This document shows positions 16,636 through 26,016 of a stretch of DNA of 64,000 nucleotides, piece after piece (the first letter of the stretch is position 1; each line of letters starts with the position of its first letter). The notes beneath the pieces were generated by a model, which did no database searches, was not told where the DNA came from, and was given only the letters and a program-made list of their open reading frames with translations. Origin of the DNA: Pseudomonadaceae bacterium (GTDB lineage Bacteria > Pseudomonadota > Gammaproteobacteria > Pseudomonadales > Azotimanducaceae); the NCBI GenBank assembly GCA_024743175.1, contig JANSXA010000012.1:1-64000 (forward strand), written 5' to 3'. The position numbers and the translations under genes were made by a program.

Positions 16636-17331
16636 ATGACATCGCGTAGCCATCAGGGGTTGGTGCGCATTAACAATGAAGACTGTGTTCATTGTGAGCC
16701 TGAGCATGAGTTTGTTGTGCTGGCTGATGGTATGGGTGGATTGCTCGCCGGCGAGGTGGCCAGCACGGTGGCAGTAGAGTCTGCCAGTCGGGCACTGCGT
16801 GATCCGGCACAACCTCGTCAGAGTGCAGACGATCTTAAAGCGATCCTGAACCTTGCCAATGAAGCGGTGCTGGAACGCGCACGCAGCATGCGCTACGTCG
16901 GCAAAATGGGTACGACTCTTGTCGTCTGGGCCATGCAGGGAGGTCAGGCTTATTTCAGCCACGTCGGTGATTCTCGCCTGTATATCTATCGCAACGGCAA
17001 ACTGTCTCAGGTCACCCACGACCATACCCTGGCGCAGCGCATGATCGACAGCGGTGAAATTGCACCGGAAAATGCGCACAATGCGCCGAATCGACATGTG
17101 CTGACCCACGCCATGGGTCTACCCGGTGCGTTTAAAGCTGATGCGGGTGTGGTGCCGGAATTTGATCGTGTTCTATTGTGTAGCGACGGTTTATCCGATC
17201 TTGTTGCCGCAGCGGATATAGAAGCCATTATGGCCACCCCTGACCTTGAAGAGTGCACGAATTACCTGTTGAAGGCCGCATTAGACAAGGGCGGTCGCGA
17301 CAACGTCACGGTTGCAATTGTTGAGCGGTAA
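16636..17331 (+). CDS. PP2C-family serine/threonine protein phosphatase (Stp1-like)
   Basis: A 231-residue PP2C phosphatase that removes phosphate from Ser/Thr in a Mn/Mg-dependent way. Canonical motifs are present: HQGLVRINNED at the start, LADGMGG with the metal-binding Asp, HVGDSRLYI, CSDGLSDLV, and GGRDNVTVA at the end. I choose the ATG at 16636, five bases after a GGGGATAAGG ribosome-binding stretch; a GTG two codons earlier is an alternative. It is not next to a kinase gene. The only Ser/Thr kinase domain in the window is in the large hybrid protein at 26.0-32.5 kb, so a partnership is only speculation. Confidence 0.9.
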   Translation: MTSRSHQGLVRINNEDCVHCEPEHEFVVLADGMGGLLAGEVASTVAVESASRALRDPAQPRQSADDLKAILNLANEAVLERARSMRYVGKMGTTLVVWAMQGGQAYFSHVGDSRLYIYRNGKLSQVTHDHTLAQRMIDSGEIAPENAHNAPNRHVLTHAMGLPGAFKADAGVVPEFDRVLLCSDGLSDLVAAADIEAIMATPDLEECTNYLLKAALDKGGRDNVTVAIVER

Positions 17332-17371
17332 CACCCTCAGCGCGCTATTCATCTGAGGATTCTGGCGGTCC

Positions 17372-17399
17372 TTGCACCTCATCTGCTCAGCTCTATAAT
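17372..17399 (+). promoter_or_regulatory. Sigma-70-type promoter upstream of bolA-trhO
   Basis: TTGCAC at 17372-17377 and a perfect TATAAT at 17394-17399 are spaced by 16 bases. Transcription would start near 17406, about 25 bases before the bolA start. This is the clearest promoter in the window. Confidence 0.6.
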
Positions 17400-17430
17400 C
17401 TGTCGCCCGAATTATCTGCAAAGGCGGAGC

Positions 17431-17766
17431 ATGGAAACGCGAGCGCAACGCATTGAACAGGCACTTGATCAGGACCTCGAGGTTCTGCATCTGGACGTTA
17501 TCGACGAGTCCGCCAATCACAGTGTACCCGCAGGGGCGCAATCTCACTTCAAAGTCATCATTGTTTCACCAGATTTTGAGGGTGCCAGCCGCATTGAGCG
17601 GCATCGCCGGATTAACGCGCTCCTGCACAACGAATTTGATCAGGGCATGCACGCGCTGGCGATTCACCCCTATACCGAAACAGAGTGGCGCAAACGGTTT
17701 GGCAATGCACCGATGAGCCCGGCGTGCGCCGGTGGCGATGGTGCTGCGAGGGTAGAGTCCCAGTGA
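17431..17766 (+). CDS. bolA: BolA family protein
   Basis: A 111-residue BolA-type protein. The helix-turn-helix-like KH-fold landmarks are visible: HFKVIIVSPDFEG, the RIERHRRINALL helix, and MHALAIHPYTETEW. BolA proteins partner with monothiol glutaredoxins and bind [2Fe-2S] clusters, and BolA itself influences stress morphology and transcription. After the conserved Trp a tail of about 25 residues is longer than usual. The stop overlaps the GTG start of trhO (GTGA), so the two are translationally coupled. A good promoter lies just upstream. Confidence 0.88.
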   Translation: METRAQRIEQALDQDLEVLHLDVIDESANHSVPAGAQSHFKVIIVSPDFEGASRIERHRRINALLHNEFDQGMHALAIHPYTETEWRKRFGNAPMSPACAGGDGAARVESQ

Positions 17767-18671
17767 GACGGGTCCTTGCATTTTACAAATTTATCCAAGT
17801 CGATGAGCTTGAGGCGCTGCGCGATGAGCTGCTGCAGACAGGTACAAAACTCGGTTTAAAAGGCACCATTCTGATTGCTCACGAGGGTGTGAATGGCACC
17901 GTGGTCGGCGCCGCTTCTGCGCTGAACGAACTGACAAAGCTGCTGCAACAGCGCTTCGGTGAGATACCGTTTAAGTGGTCGGATCTGGCGCAGGACAATC
18001 GTGGTTTTTTTCGCTTCAAGGTGAAAATCAAACCTGAGATCGTCAGTTTTGGCGTAGACGACCTGGATCTGCAGCAAACGGGTGAGCACGTTGATGCCCA
18101 ACGCTGGAACGAACTGCTTGCCGACCCTGATGTGCTGGTGATCGATACGCGCAACGAATATGAAATTGATATCGGTACGTTCCCGAGCGCTCGCTCACCA
18201 CAGACTACCAACTTTCGTGAGTTTCCCGATTGGGTGAACGATCAGCTTGATCCCCAGGAGCAGAAGCAGGTTGCGATGTTCTGTACTGGCGGTATTCGCT
18301 GCGAAAAAGCCTCGGCGTTCATGCGCCAGGCGGGATTTGAGAAGGTCTATCAGCTTAATGGCGGGATTCTTAAATATCTCGAAGATGTCGATGAACAGGA
18401 CAACCGCTGGCAAGGCGAGTGTTTTGTCTTTGATCAGCGGGTGTCTGTGGATAATGCACTGAATCAAGGACAGTACGATCAGTGTTACGCCTGCCGGCAT
18501 CCCTTATCGAAAGAAGATCTGGTCAGCGATGTTTATGAGCGCGGTGTGCAGTGTCCTCATTGTGTGGGCCAGATTGATCAGGCTCGGTTGGACAATTTCC
18601 GACAACGTCAGAAACAGGTTGAGTTGGCTGCTGCCCGGGGTGAATCGCACATCGGTGAAACGCAGAAGTAA
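17763..18671 (+). CDS. trhO: tRNA uridine(34) hydroxylase TrhO (rhodanese-domain, YceA)
   Basis: A 302-residue TrhO/YceA protein, which performs oxygen-dependent hydroxylation of U34 in certain tRNAs on the way to 5-(carboxy)methoxyuridine. The N-terminal acylphosphatase-like domain begins with VLAFYKF and contains LKGTILIAHEGVNGT. The central rhodanese domain has the active-site loop MFCTGGIRCEKA with C174. A C-terminal region carries paired CxxC motifs (CYAC and CPHC) that may bind metal. The GTG start at 17763 overlaps the bolA stop; longer readings run through bolA. The CxxC-rich tail is common in this family. Confidence 0.93.
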   Translation: MRRVLAFYKFIQVDELEALRDELLQTGTKLGLKGTILIAHEGVNGTVVGAASALNELTKLLQQRFGEIPFKWSDLAQDNRGFFRFKVKIKPEIVSFGVDDLDLQQTGEHVDAQRWNELLADPDVLVIDTRNEYEIDIGTFPSARSPQTTNFREFPDWVNDQLDPQEQKQVAMFCTGGIRCEKASAFMRQAGFEKVYQLNGGILKYLEDVDEQDNRWQGECFVFDQRVSVDNALNQGQYDQCYACRHPLSKEDLVSDVYERGVQCPHCVGQIDQARLDNFRQRQKQVELAAARGESHIGETQK

Positions 18672-18690
18672 GCCGAAATCGTCAGCTGCA

Positions 18691-19410
18691 TTAAAGCAGC
18701 GGTAACAGCTCTTCCCACACGGCATCCAGCAGCAGCGGCTGCGCTTCAGCAGTAGGATGAATGCCATCTTCCTGCATCATGTTATCTGCCAGCGCAACTT
18801 CTTCCAGCAGGAAAGGAACGTACGCGGTGCCTTTCTCTTCGGCGACCTCGCCAAAAACGCTATCAAATGCGCGGGTATAGCGCGGTCCGTAATTGGGTGG
18901 GATGCGCATCGCAACGATGATCGGGATAGCACCACTTGCGTTGACCAGATCAACCATGCCGCGCAGGTTTTCTCGAATCTTCTCTACCGGGTAACCGCGT
19001 AGACCGTCGTTACCACCCAGCTCAATAATCACAATCTCCGGATTATGTTCAGCAAGCACGCCAGCCAGACGCGCGTAGCCACCGCCAGTGGTTTCTCCAG
19101 AAATGCTGGCGTTTACCGCAAACCAGGACTCTTCACGCTGTGCTAACGCGGTATCAAGTAAATGTACCCAGCCCTGTTCGCGTTGAATACCGTAACTTGC
19201 GCTGATACTGTCGCCGAGCACGACAATAGCGCGCCGGTCTTCGCTGTCTGCTTTTGCAGGCTGTTCACCCGGTGTCGTAGGCAGCGCAACCGTGGGTAGC
19301 GTTGATGCGTTGAGGTGAGTTGGCAGAATTGTCACGCACAGGACAACAAGCATGCAGTAGAGCGAGATGTTTAAGGGCTGGGTGTTGGAGCGAGATAACA
19401 ATTTATTCAT
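18691..19410 (-). CDS. tesA: Periplasmic arylesterase / acyl-CoA thioesterase I (GDSL, SGNH fold)
   Basis: A 239-residue exported SGNH hydrolase. The four blocks are present: VLGDSIS (nucleophile Ser), ISGETTGGG, ELGGNDGLRG, and DGIHPTAE near the C-terminus with the catalytic Asp/His. TesA cleaves acyl esters and thioesters in the periplasm. The ATG at 19410 gives a signal peptide of about 40 residues and leaves 22 bases before the divergent ABC gene. Longer in-frame readings would overlap that gene. The tesA/ABC divergent pair is the same arrangement as tesA-ybbA in E. coli. Confidence 0.92.
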   Translation of the reverse strand: MNKLLSRSNTQPLNISLYCMLVVLCVTILPTHLNASTLPTVALPTTPGEQPAKADSEDRRAIVVLGDSISASYGIQREQGWVHLLDTALAQREESWFAVNASISGETTGGGYARLAGVLAEHNPEIVIIELGGNDGLRGYPVEKIRENLRGMVDLVNASGAIPIIVAMRIPPNYGPRYTRAFDSVFGEVAEEKGTAYVPFLLEEVALADNMMQEDGIHPTAEAQPLLLDAVWEELLPLL

Positions 19411-19432
19411 TGGTACCGGGTAGAAATAATTT

Positions 19433-20104
19433 ATGAATCGTACGGTGGTATGTGCAAAAGCGGTCGAAAAAGCAGTTGATACGGCCGCGGGTAAGTTGGT
19501 TATCTTGGATGGCATTGATCTGGAAATCAAACAGGGTGAAACTGTTGCCATAGTCGGTGCATCCGGATCCGGAAAAACCACCTTGTTAGGAATTCTTGCC
19601 GGGCTTGATTCCGCATCCAGCGGTAGCGTTCATCTTGTCGATGCGGAACTGACCAGCCTGGACGAAGAAGCGCGGGCGCTGGTCAGAGGCAAACACGTTG
19701 GCTTTGTTTTCCAGTCATTTCAGTTGCTCAGCAGTTTAACGGCCCTAGAAAATGTGATGTTGCCTGCAGAGTTGCGGGGTGAAACGCTCGCCGAAAGCCA
19801 GGCGATCGAGCTGCTGAAAAAAGTTGGACTGGAAGATCGAGTTACCCACTACCCACGGCAGTTGTCAGGCGGTGAACAGCAGCGGGTTGCCATTGCCCGC
19901 GCGTTTGCCTCCCAGCCAACCGTGCTGTTCGCCGATGAGCCAACTGGAAATCTCGATACTCATACCGGAGAACTGATCATTCAACTGCTGTTCGACCTGA
20001 ATAAAGAGTTTGGCACAACGCTGATCATGGTGACCCACGATACGCGTCTGGCAGAACGCTGCGATCGTACCATCGCGATCGAAGCAGGCAGTATAAGCGC
20101 ATGA
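19433..20104 (+). CDS. ybbA: ABC transporter ATP-binding protein (YbbA/LolD-like)
   Basis: A 223-residue ATPase of the MacB/LolD type. Walker A is GASGSGKTT at residues 42-50, the Q-loop lies in FVFQSFQLL, the signature LSGGEQQRV, Walker [13 protein letters not shown] and the H-switch MVTHD are all intact. With the following permease it forms an ABC system of the FtsX-like class. These systems usually do not import solutes but work on envelope lipids, lipoproteins or peptidoglycan enzymes. Its ATG overlaps no other gene; its stop overlaps the permease start (ATGA). Confidence 0.9.
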   Translation: MNRTVVCAKAVEKAVDTAAGKLVILDGIDLEIKQGETVAIVGASGSGKTTLLGILAGLDSASSGSVHLVDAELTSLDEEARALVRGKHVGFVFQSFQLLSSLTALENVMLPAELRGETLAESQAIELLKKVGLEDRVTHYPRQLSGGEQQRVAIARAFASQPTVLFADEPTGNLDTHTGELIIQLLFDLNKEFGTTLIMVTHDTRLAERCDRTIAIEAGSISA

Positions 20105-22593
20105 ATTTTCAACTTGTTCGGCGCATGGCGATGCGTGACATCCGTTCCGGAGAAATGGGTCTGCTGCTGGTTGCACTGGTGGTGGCCGTGGGTACGGTCA
20201 CGTCGATCAGCCTGTTTGTTGACCGTCTGCACCATGCCCTGGTGGAGGAATCCTCTAACTTCCTGGCAGCAGATCGACAGATATCCAGCTCGCGTCCAAT
20301 TCCCGAAGAGTTCCGAGCTGCTGCTGCCGCGCGCGACCTTGAGATGGCTGAAACCATGGTGTTTCCATCCATGGTGTTTGCAGGAGATACCAATCAGCTG
20401 GTCAGCGTAAAAGCCGTCGCCGGCACGTATCCACTGCGCGGCAAATTGATTGTTTCTGATGAACCGTTTGTGCGCGGTTATCCGACCCAGGAGATCCCGC
20501 CAACAGGGGAAGTCTGGCTTGATTCCAGGCTGTTTCCAGCGCTCGGGGTAACGCTCGGAGACAGCATCGAAGTTGGACTTGCGGAACTACGCATTGGCCG
20601 CGTGCTGGTCGCAGAACCGGACCGAGGTGGCTCGTTTTTTGATCTGGGTCCACGCCTGTTAATGAATATTGAAGACGTACCCGCCACCGAAGTGGTGCAA
20701 CCCGGAAGCCGAATTTCGTACCGGTTGCTGCTGCGCGGAGATGAAGGCGATCTGGAAAGCTTGCGCAATAATCTTGAGCTGGAACCCAACTACCGGTGGA
20801 TAAGCATTCGCGAGAGCAGTCCACGAATAGGGTCTGCATTGGATCGTGCGGAGAGTTTTCTGCTGCTGGGTGGTTTGTTGGGGGTTTTGCTGGCGGGCAT
20901 TGCGGTTGCGCTCAGCGCGCATCGCTATGCGGCTCGGCATTATGATCACGTCGGTGTGCTGAAAACACTGGGCGCGACGCCATCGCAGATTCTCTATGGT
21001 TTCCTGAGCATATTACTGCTGATTGGTGCGATTGCTATTGCACTTGGTCTTGCCGCGGGTGGCTTACTGCACCTGTTGATTGTGCAGATTCTGTCGTCGC
21101 TGATAACCATAGAACTGCCGCCGCCGGGTTTGCGTCCTTTTGCCCTTGGCACTGCAACAGGGCTGATCTGCGCTGTTTCGTTTGCCATGCCTGCGTTTAT
21201 CCATTTGAAAGAAGTCTCCCCGATGCGGGTCATCAGGCGAGATCTTGGTGTGGCCCCCGCCAGTCAGTGGCTGTCTTATGGTGCAGCCATTGCGGGCAGC
21301 ATCTTCCTGCTGGTCTGGTACAGCGGCAGCTGGTTTCTGACCTTCTGGACAATTATTGGCGCCACCGGCGTTGTCATTGTGTTTGGATCTCTGGCGTATC
21401 TCTTATTGAAAAGCGGTCGCGTGGTCGGCATGCAGGCGCGCAGCGGCTGGCGTCTGGCGCTCAGTGGTCTGCAACGCCGCAGCCAGGCGAACACGGCGCA
21501 GATACTGATTTTTGGTCTCGCCATAATGCTATTGTTGGTTCTGGTGCTGCTGCGCACAGCGCTGGTGACCGAGTGGCGCTCCCAGGTGCCAGATGAAGCA
21601 GCCAATCACTTTGTCATGAATATCGCCTCTGACGAGGTAGACGCTGTCCAGGCGCTTATAGATGACAAAGCTACTGCTGGAGATTTCCTCTATCCCATGA
21701 TTCGTGGTCGGGTTGTCGGTGTTAATGGAGAAGAGGCAAAAGAGTATCAGGACAGAGTTGCACCTCGGGGAGAGGATGGTGGTCCTCGCCTCATGTCCGA
21801 GCGCAACTTGACCTGGATTGCTGCACAGCCCGAGAGCAATGAGGTGGTTGCGGGGCAATGGTGGTCTGAACAGACGAACAAAGCCGAGGTATCACTGGAG
21901 CAGGATTACGCAGACGATTTCCAGCTCGGTATCGGTGACGTGCTCACTTTTGATATTGGCGGGCAGAACTTCGATGCAGAAGTGACCAGCATACGAACCC
22001 TTGAATGGGAGAGCATGAGTCCAAACTTTTTCATTATTCTGTCACCGCCGGCATTGCGTGATTATCCCTCTACCTATATGACCAGTTTCTATCTTGAACG
22101 CAGTGAGAAGATTTTTCTCAACGAACTGTTGAGTAATCACCCGACAATTACGGTTATCGAGATTGATGCGCTGATTGAACAGATTACAAACATCGTCGAT
22201 CGCGTCACCCAGGCCGTGGAACTGGTTCTAGCCCTGGTGCTGGGTAGTGGATGTCTGGTGCTGGTAGCCAGTATTCAGGCCAGCCGCGACGCGCGTATGG
22301 CTGAACATGCGTTAGTGCGCACACTCGGCGGTACCCGCAGGTTGATAGGCACTTCACTGGCGTTTGAATTTGCGGTGTTGGGTGCGTTTGCCGGTATTGT
22401 TGCCGTTGTTGGTGCAGAAATCACCGTTGCGGTATTGCAGAGTCAGGTTTTCGAACTTGATATGCAGTTACACCCCTGGATCTGGCCGGTTGGGCCGCTG
22501 GTGGGTGCCTTGATTATCACCGTAGTTGGACTCTTAGGCAGTCGCTCCCTGGTAAATTCGCCGCCGATGCTGGTGTTACGCGGACTGAACTGA
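20101..22593 (+). CDS. ybbP: FtsX-like ABC transporter permease (YbbP-like)
   Basis: An 830-residue permease with a membrane segment near the N-terminus (about 17-39), a periplasmic domain to about 250, and then two groups of FtsX-like segments: about 255-345 with three helices, a central pair near 400-440, another near 475, and a final trio at about 710-820. The FtsX-type motif HVGVLKTLGATPSQI is clear, with a repeat-like ALVRTLGGTRRLI in the second half. This double-FtsX arrangement is typical of YbbP. It shares a 4-base overlap with the ATPase. With divergent tesA it preserves the E. coli order. The substrate is unknown. Confidence 0.9.
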   Translation: MNFQLVRRMAMRDIRSGEMGLLLVALVVAVGTVTSISLFVDRLHHALVEESSNFLAADRQISSSRPIPEEFRAAAAARDLEMAETMVFPSMVFAGDTNQLVSVKAVAGTYPLRGKLIVSDEPFVRGYPTQEIPPTGEVWLDSRLFPALGVTLGDSIEVGLAELRIGRVLVAEPDRGGSFFDLGPRLLMNIEDVPATEVVQPGSRISYRLLLRGDEGDLESLRNNLELEPNYRWISIRESSPRIGSALDRAESFLLLGGLLGVLLAGIAVALSAHRYAARHYDHVGVLKTLGATPSQILYGFLSILLLIGAIAIALGLAAGGLLHLLIVQILSSLITIELPPPGLRPFALGTATGLICAVSFAMPAFIHLKEVSPMRVIRRDLGVAPASQWLSYGAAIAGSIFLLVWYSGSWFLTFWTIIGATGVVIVFGSLAYLLLKSGRVVGMQARSGWRLALSGLQRRSQANTAQILIFGLAIMLLLVLVLLRTALVTEWRSQVPDEAANHFVMNIASDEVDAVQALIDDKATAGDFLYPMIRGRVVGVNGEEAKEYQDRVAPRGEDGGPRLMSERNLTWIAAQPESNEVVAGQWWSEQTNKAEVSLEQDYADDFQLGIGDVLTFDIGGQNFDAEVTSIRTLEWESMSPNFFIILSPPALRDYPSTYMTSFYLERSEKIFLNELLSNHPTITVIEIDALIEQITNIVDRVTQAVELVLALVLGSGCLVLVASIQASRDARMAEHALVRTLGGTRRLIGTSLAFEFAVLGAFAGIVAVVGAEITVAVLQSQVFELDMQLHPWIWPVGPLVGALIITVVGLLGSRSLVNSPPMLVLRGLN

Positions 22594-22810
22594 AACCCTC
22601 ACCGGCTCAACCCAATGTCGGTTTAGCGTTACAGAAACGCGCTCCTGATGCTGCATTTTTGACGGTCAATGGTTGACCTGCGTCCGAGCTATCGGCGCGG
22701 GAATAAACCCTTTGCACTATTCCCCAAAAAACAACAATTTGCATTGCAGCCCGCTGCGCACCGTCTAGCCTTAATAGACACCATCAGGTCTAGATCGAGC
22801 AGTATCCATT

Positions 22811-25042
22811 TTGAATCAGACGCCTTCATCAGTTGTAGTCACTGCACGTACGCTGTCATTAAGCCAGTGGCAGGTGTGGGTTATTGTGGCTTTTGTCATC
22901 AGCTGTGCCTACTTCTCAATCAACCTGCATCTTACTCAGGTGCAGGAGCGTAATGTCGATGCGCTCCTGCAGCAGACATCTGTGTTGCACAGAACGGTAC
23001 TCAATGGCAGTTCAGAGCCGAGCTGGTTGATTCACGCTGCACAGCTGTTCCCCCAGATTCAGCACCATGTACCCCCGGCCAGTGAAGAGTTGCGCCGTCC
23101 ACTTGAAGAACTGACCCGACGGTTCAGCGCAGGCGAGACAATTCCGGACAGGCAGTTGATTGAAGTTTCCAGAGATCTCGGTGGTGTCGTTAATGAACTC
23201 GCAGCTTTAGATGCATCGCTGCAACGCCAGGCTGGATTCGCAACGCACTATTATTATCTTTCGCTGATTGTATTGCTGCTGTCGAGTGCAGGTTTCGTCT
23301 ACTGGCGTTACAACCTGCGTGCTCATTCCCCCTTGAAATTGCTGCTCGACGACCAATTCCTTTTTACCAATATTCCCGTTGCGGTGAGTCTCAGCGATGC
23401 TAACGACAGGCTGTTACGAACCAATAAGGCGTTTGAAAAAACAACAGGATTCAGTGGCAGCGAGTTGATTGGTGAACAGTCAGTTTGTGACGATTCGCTG
23501 GAGGAACAGGCTGCGGTTGAGCACATGCGCACGCAGCTTGAAGAAAAGGGCAGTTGGACTGGTGAATACCGGATGCGCTGCAAAGATGGCAGTGCCCATG
23601 CAGAAAAAGTGATGCGTATTGGGCTGAAAGATTCTGCGGCCAACGTACAGGGTTATCTGACGCTGTCGATGGAAGCAGCTACGTCAGATGCGGAACAGCG
23701 TCTCATGCTCTGGCAGGCCCACCACGATAATTTGACCAAACTACCAAACGCAAACCTGCTGAACGAACGGCTTGGGCGAGCGCTGCAGGAAAACAAACGT
23801 GGTGCTGTTATCAGCATTGATCTGGACAACTTCAAGAACGTTAACGATTCGCTGGGACACGCTGGAGCGGATCGAATTCTAATCGAAGCTGCACATCGTA
23901 TTGCCTTGTGCGCTCGAGAATCGGATACCGTCGCCCGCATGGGCGGTGACCTGTTTGTCATCGCTGCAACGGACATGAAAGACATCGCGCAAGCTGAGCA
24001 GCTTGCTCGTAGTATCGTTGAAGCCTTCGCGACATCTTTTGCGGTGGAAGAAGGAGAGCTTTTCATCACCAGCAGCTGTGGTGTCACGATATTTCCCGAT
24101 GACGGCGCAACGGCGGGTGAACTGTTGCAGAAAGCAGATGCCGCGCGGCTGGATGCCAAGGCCAGGGGTGGTAATCAGCTGAAGTTCTTTGAGGAACAGA
24201 TGAATATCGTTGCTGCGCGACGTTTTGAACTGGAAAGCAATCTGCGCAAGGCGATCGCCGGGCAGGAATTTGAACTGCATTTCCAACCGATAGTAGATAT
24301 TTCGAAACAGGAAATATACGGTGCGGAAGCTCTGCTGCGCTGGCGCAGTCCGGTACTGGGTATGATATCTCCGTTCGAATTTATTCCTGTAGCTGAAGCC
24401 ACAGGTCTGATTGTCGATATAGGCCGTTGGGTAGTTGCTGAAGTGCAGCGCTATCTGAAAATCTGGCAGACCACGATACCGGGCCTGCGCGTCTCGTTGA
24501 ATGTCAGCGCGCGCCAACTGGTTGATGAAGGCGATGTTGAAGAACTGCTCGCGGCTCTCGCGCTGCAATGTTCAGATCAGATAACGGTTGAGTTGACAGA
24601 ATCTGCACTGGTTCAGAACGAAGGTAACGCATTGCAGTTCCTGCAGGGGTTGCGTGATATCAACGTCCGCCTTGCATTGGATGATTTTGGAACAGGTTAC
24701 TCTTCAGTCGGATATCTGCGTGACTACGAATTTGACGTACTCAAGGTAGACAAGAGTTTCATCGATGGCATCGACAATTCCCGCGACCTGGGGCTGGTCG
24801 CATCTATTGTCGCCATGGGTCGTATTCTCGGGATGAAAGTTGTTGCCGAAGGGGTAGAAGAAGCAGATCAACTGGAACGCTTGAAGCGAATCGGCTGCGA
24901 TTATGTGCAGGGGTACCACTATTCGAAACCTTTGCCTGCGGACGAATTTGAAGCCTTTGTGCTCGCCTTTAAAGACCCGCAAACCCACAGTGAAGCCGCG
25001 ACTCCAACATCGGTTGCTGACATCGCTAATCAGTCTGGTTAA
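22811..25042 (+). CDS. Membrane GGDEF/EAL protein with PAS domain; GGDEF motif degenerate, EAL intact
   Basis: A 743-residue inner-membrane c-di-GMP protein. Segments near 17-37 and 147-170 bracket a periplasmic sensor region. A PAS domain (about 184-290) is followed by GGDEF (about 304-460) and EAL (about 474-720). The GGDEF core reads GGDLF at 378-382, losing the catalytic Glu, so diguanylate cyclase activity is doubtful. The EAL domain keeps EALLRW (E506), ELTES, LDDFGTGYSS, KVDKSFI and VAEGVE, so phosphodiesterase activity is likely. The start is TTG at 22811; no upstream ATG gives a better N-terminus. The degenerate GGDEF domain may instead bind GTP as a regulator. It stands alone. Confidence 0.88.
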   Translation: MNQTPSSVVVTARTLSLSQWQVWVIVAFVISCAYFSINLHLTQVQERNVDALLQQTSVLHRTVLNGSSEPSWLIHAAQLFPQIQHHVPPASEELRRPLEELTRRFSAGETIPDRQLIEVSRDLGGVVNELAALDASLQRQAGFATHYYYLSLIVLLLSSAGFVYWRYNLRAHSPLKLLLDDQFLFTNIPVAVSLSDANDRLLRTNKAFEKTTGFSGSELIGEQSVCDDSLEEQAAVEHMRTQLEEKGSWTGEYRMRCKDGSAHAEKVMRIGLKDSAANVQGYLTLSMEAATSDAEQRLMLWQAHHDNLTKLPNANLLNERLGRALQENKRGAVISIDLDNFKNVNDSLGHAGADRILIEAAHRIALCARESDTVARMGGDLFVIAATDMKDIAQAEQLARSIVEAFATSFAVEEGELFITSSCGVTIFPDDGATAGELLQKADAARLDAKARGGNQLKFFEEQMNIVAARRFELESNLRKAIAGQEFELHFQPIVDISKQEIYGAEALLRWRSPVLGMISPFEFIPVAEATGLIVDIGRWVVAEVQRYLKIWQTTIPGLRVSLNVSARQLVDEGDVEELLAALALQCSDQITVELTESALVQNEGNALQFLQGLRDINVRLALDDFGTGYSSVGYLRDYEFDVLKVDKSFIDGIDNSRDLGLVASIVAMGRILGMKVVAEGVEEADQLERLKRIGCDYVQGYHYSKPLPADEFEAFVLAFKDPQTHSEAATPTSVADIANQSG

Positions 25043-25134
25043 GCTTTTTGATTGAACACTACATTAGCAGCCTGCTCTGGTGTGGAGGCACCAGTTCTGG
25101 TACAAATCACGCCCCAGCCGTAGAGTAGACCAAG

Positions 25135-26016
25135 TTGTCCGTATCAATTTATGACGCCGAAGGAGGATCCGTCAGCGCATCGCGAGATCCACGAAAAAGC
25201 GTTTACGAAAAGAATAAATGCCACAAGAAGCTGCGCAGGCTGGTCGGCCAGGCGGTCACAGATTTCAACCTGATTGACCCCGGCGACAAGGTCATGGTCT
25301 GCCTCTCAGGCGGTAAAGACAGCTACGCGCTGCTGGACTTCCTGCTAAGTCTGCAACAGCACGCTCCGATAGATTTTTCCCTCGTGGCGGTGAATCTTGA
25401 TCAGAAACAGCCCGGGTTTCCCGAACACGTTCTGCCCGAATACCTGAGCAACAAAGGTGTCGATTTCGAAATTCTGCAGGAAGACACCTATAGTGTCGTG
25501 CAGCGTCTTACACCGGAAGGCAAAACCACCTGCCCAGTCTGCTCTCGATTGCGGCGCGGTATTCTTTACAGTCATGCACAAAAGATTGGCGCAAACAAAA
25601 TTGCTCTGGGCCACCATCTGGATGACGTGGTCGAAACCCTGTTTCTGAATATGTTTTTTGGCGGGCGCATGAAAGCCATGCCGGCGAAACTGAAAAGCGA
25701 CGATGGTAAGAACATCCTGATTCGCCCGCTGTATTACGCGCGTGAACAACTGTTGTCGCAATGGTCTGACTACGCCGCATACCCGATCATTCCCTGCAAT
25801 CTGTGCGGCTCACAGGAAAACCTGCAACGCCAGAATATCAAGCAGATGCTGTTACAGTGGGACCGTGAGCAGCCGGGCAGGGTGGAGAACATAGCGCGAA
25901 GTATTGGTCATGTTGCGCCGTCGCATCTTGCGGACCACAACCTCTTTGATTTTTTGAATCTGGCCGCGGACAACAAAGGTGATGCTCAGATTCCGCTGAC
26001 CCAGCTATCACACTAA
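25135..26016 (+). CDS. ttcA: tRNA 2-thiocytidine(32) synthetase TtcA
   Basis: A 293-residue TtcA, which thiolates C32 of some tRNAs using an Fe-S cluster. The PP-loop ATP-binding motif SGGKDS is at 58-63. Cysteine pairs CPVC (133/136) and CNLC (221/224) match the cluster-binding region, and [20 protein letters not shown] is the family signature. The start is TTG at 25135. The stop overlaps the stop of the opposite large kinase gene by three bases, so the two genes are tail-to-tail with no spacer. Confidence 0.93.
   Translation: MSVSIYDAEGGSVSASRDPRKSVYEKNKCHKKLRRLVGQAVTDFNLIDPGDKVMVCLSGGKDSYALLDFLLSLQQHAPIDFSLVAVNLDQKQPGFPEHVLPEYLSNKGVDFEILQEDTYSVVQRLTPEGKTTCPVCSRLRRGILYSHAQKIGANKIALGHHLDDVVETLFLNMFFGGRMKAMPAKLKSDDGKNILIRPLYYAREQLLSQWSDYAAYPIIPCNLCGSQENLQRQNIKQMLLQWDREQPGRVENIARSIGHVAPSHLADHNLFDFLNLAADNKGDAQIPLTQLSH

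Noticed and set aside
18685-18700. GCTGC/GCAGC stem between trhO and tesA as a bidirectional terminator
   Set aside because: Stem of five base pairs with no T-run on either side; likely chance.
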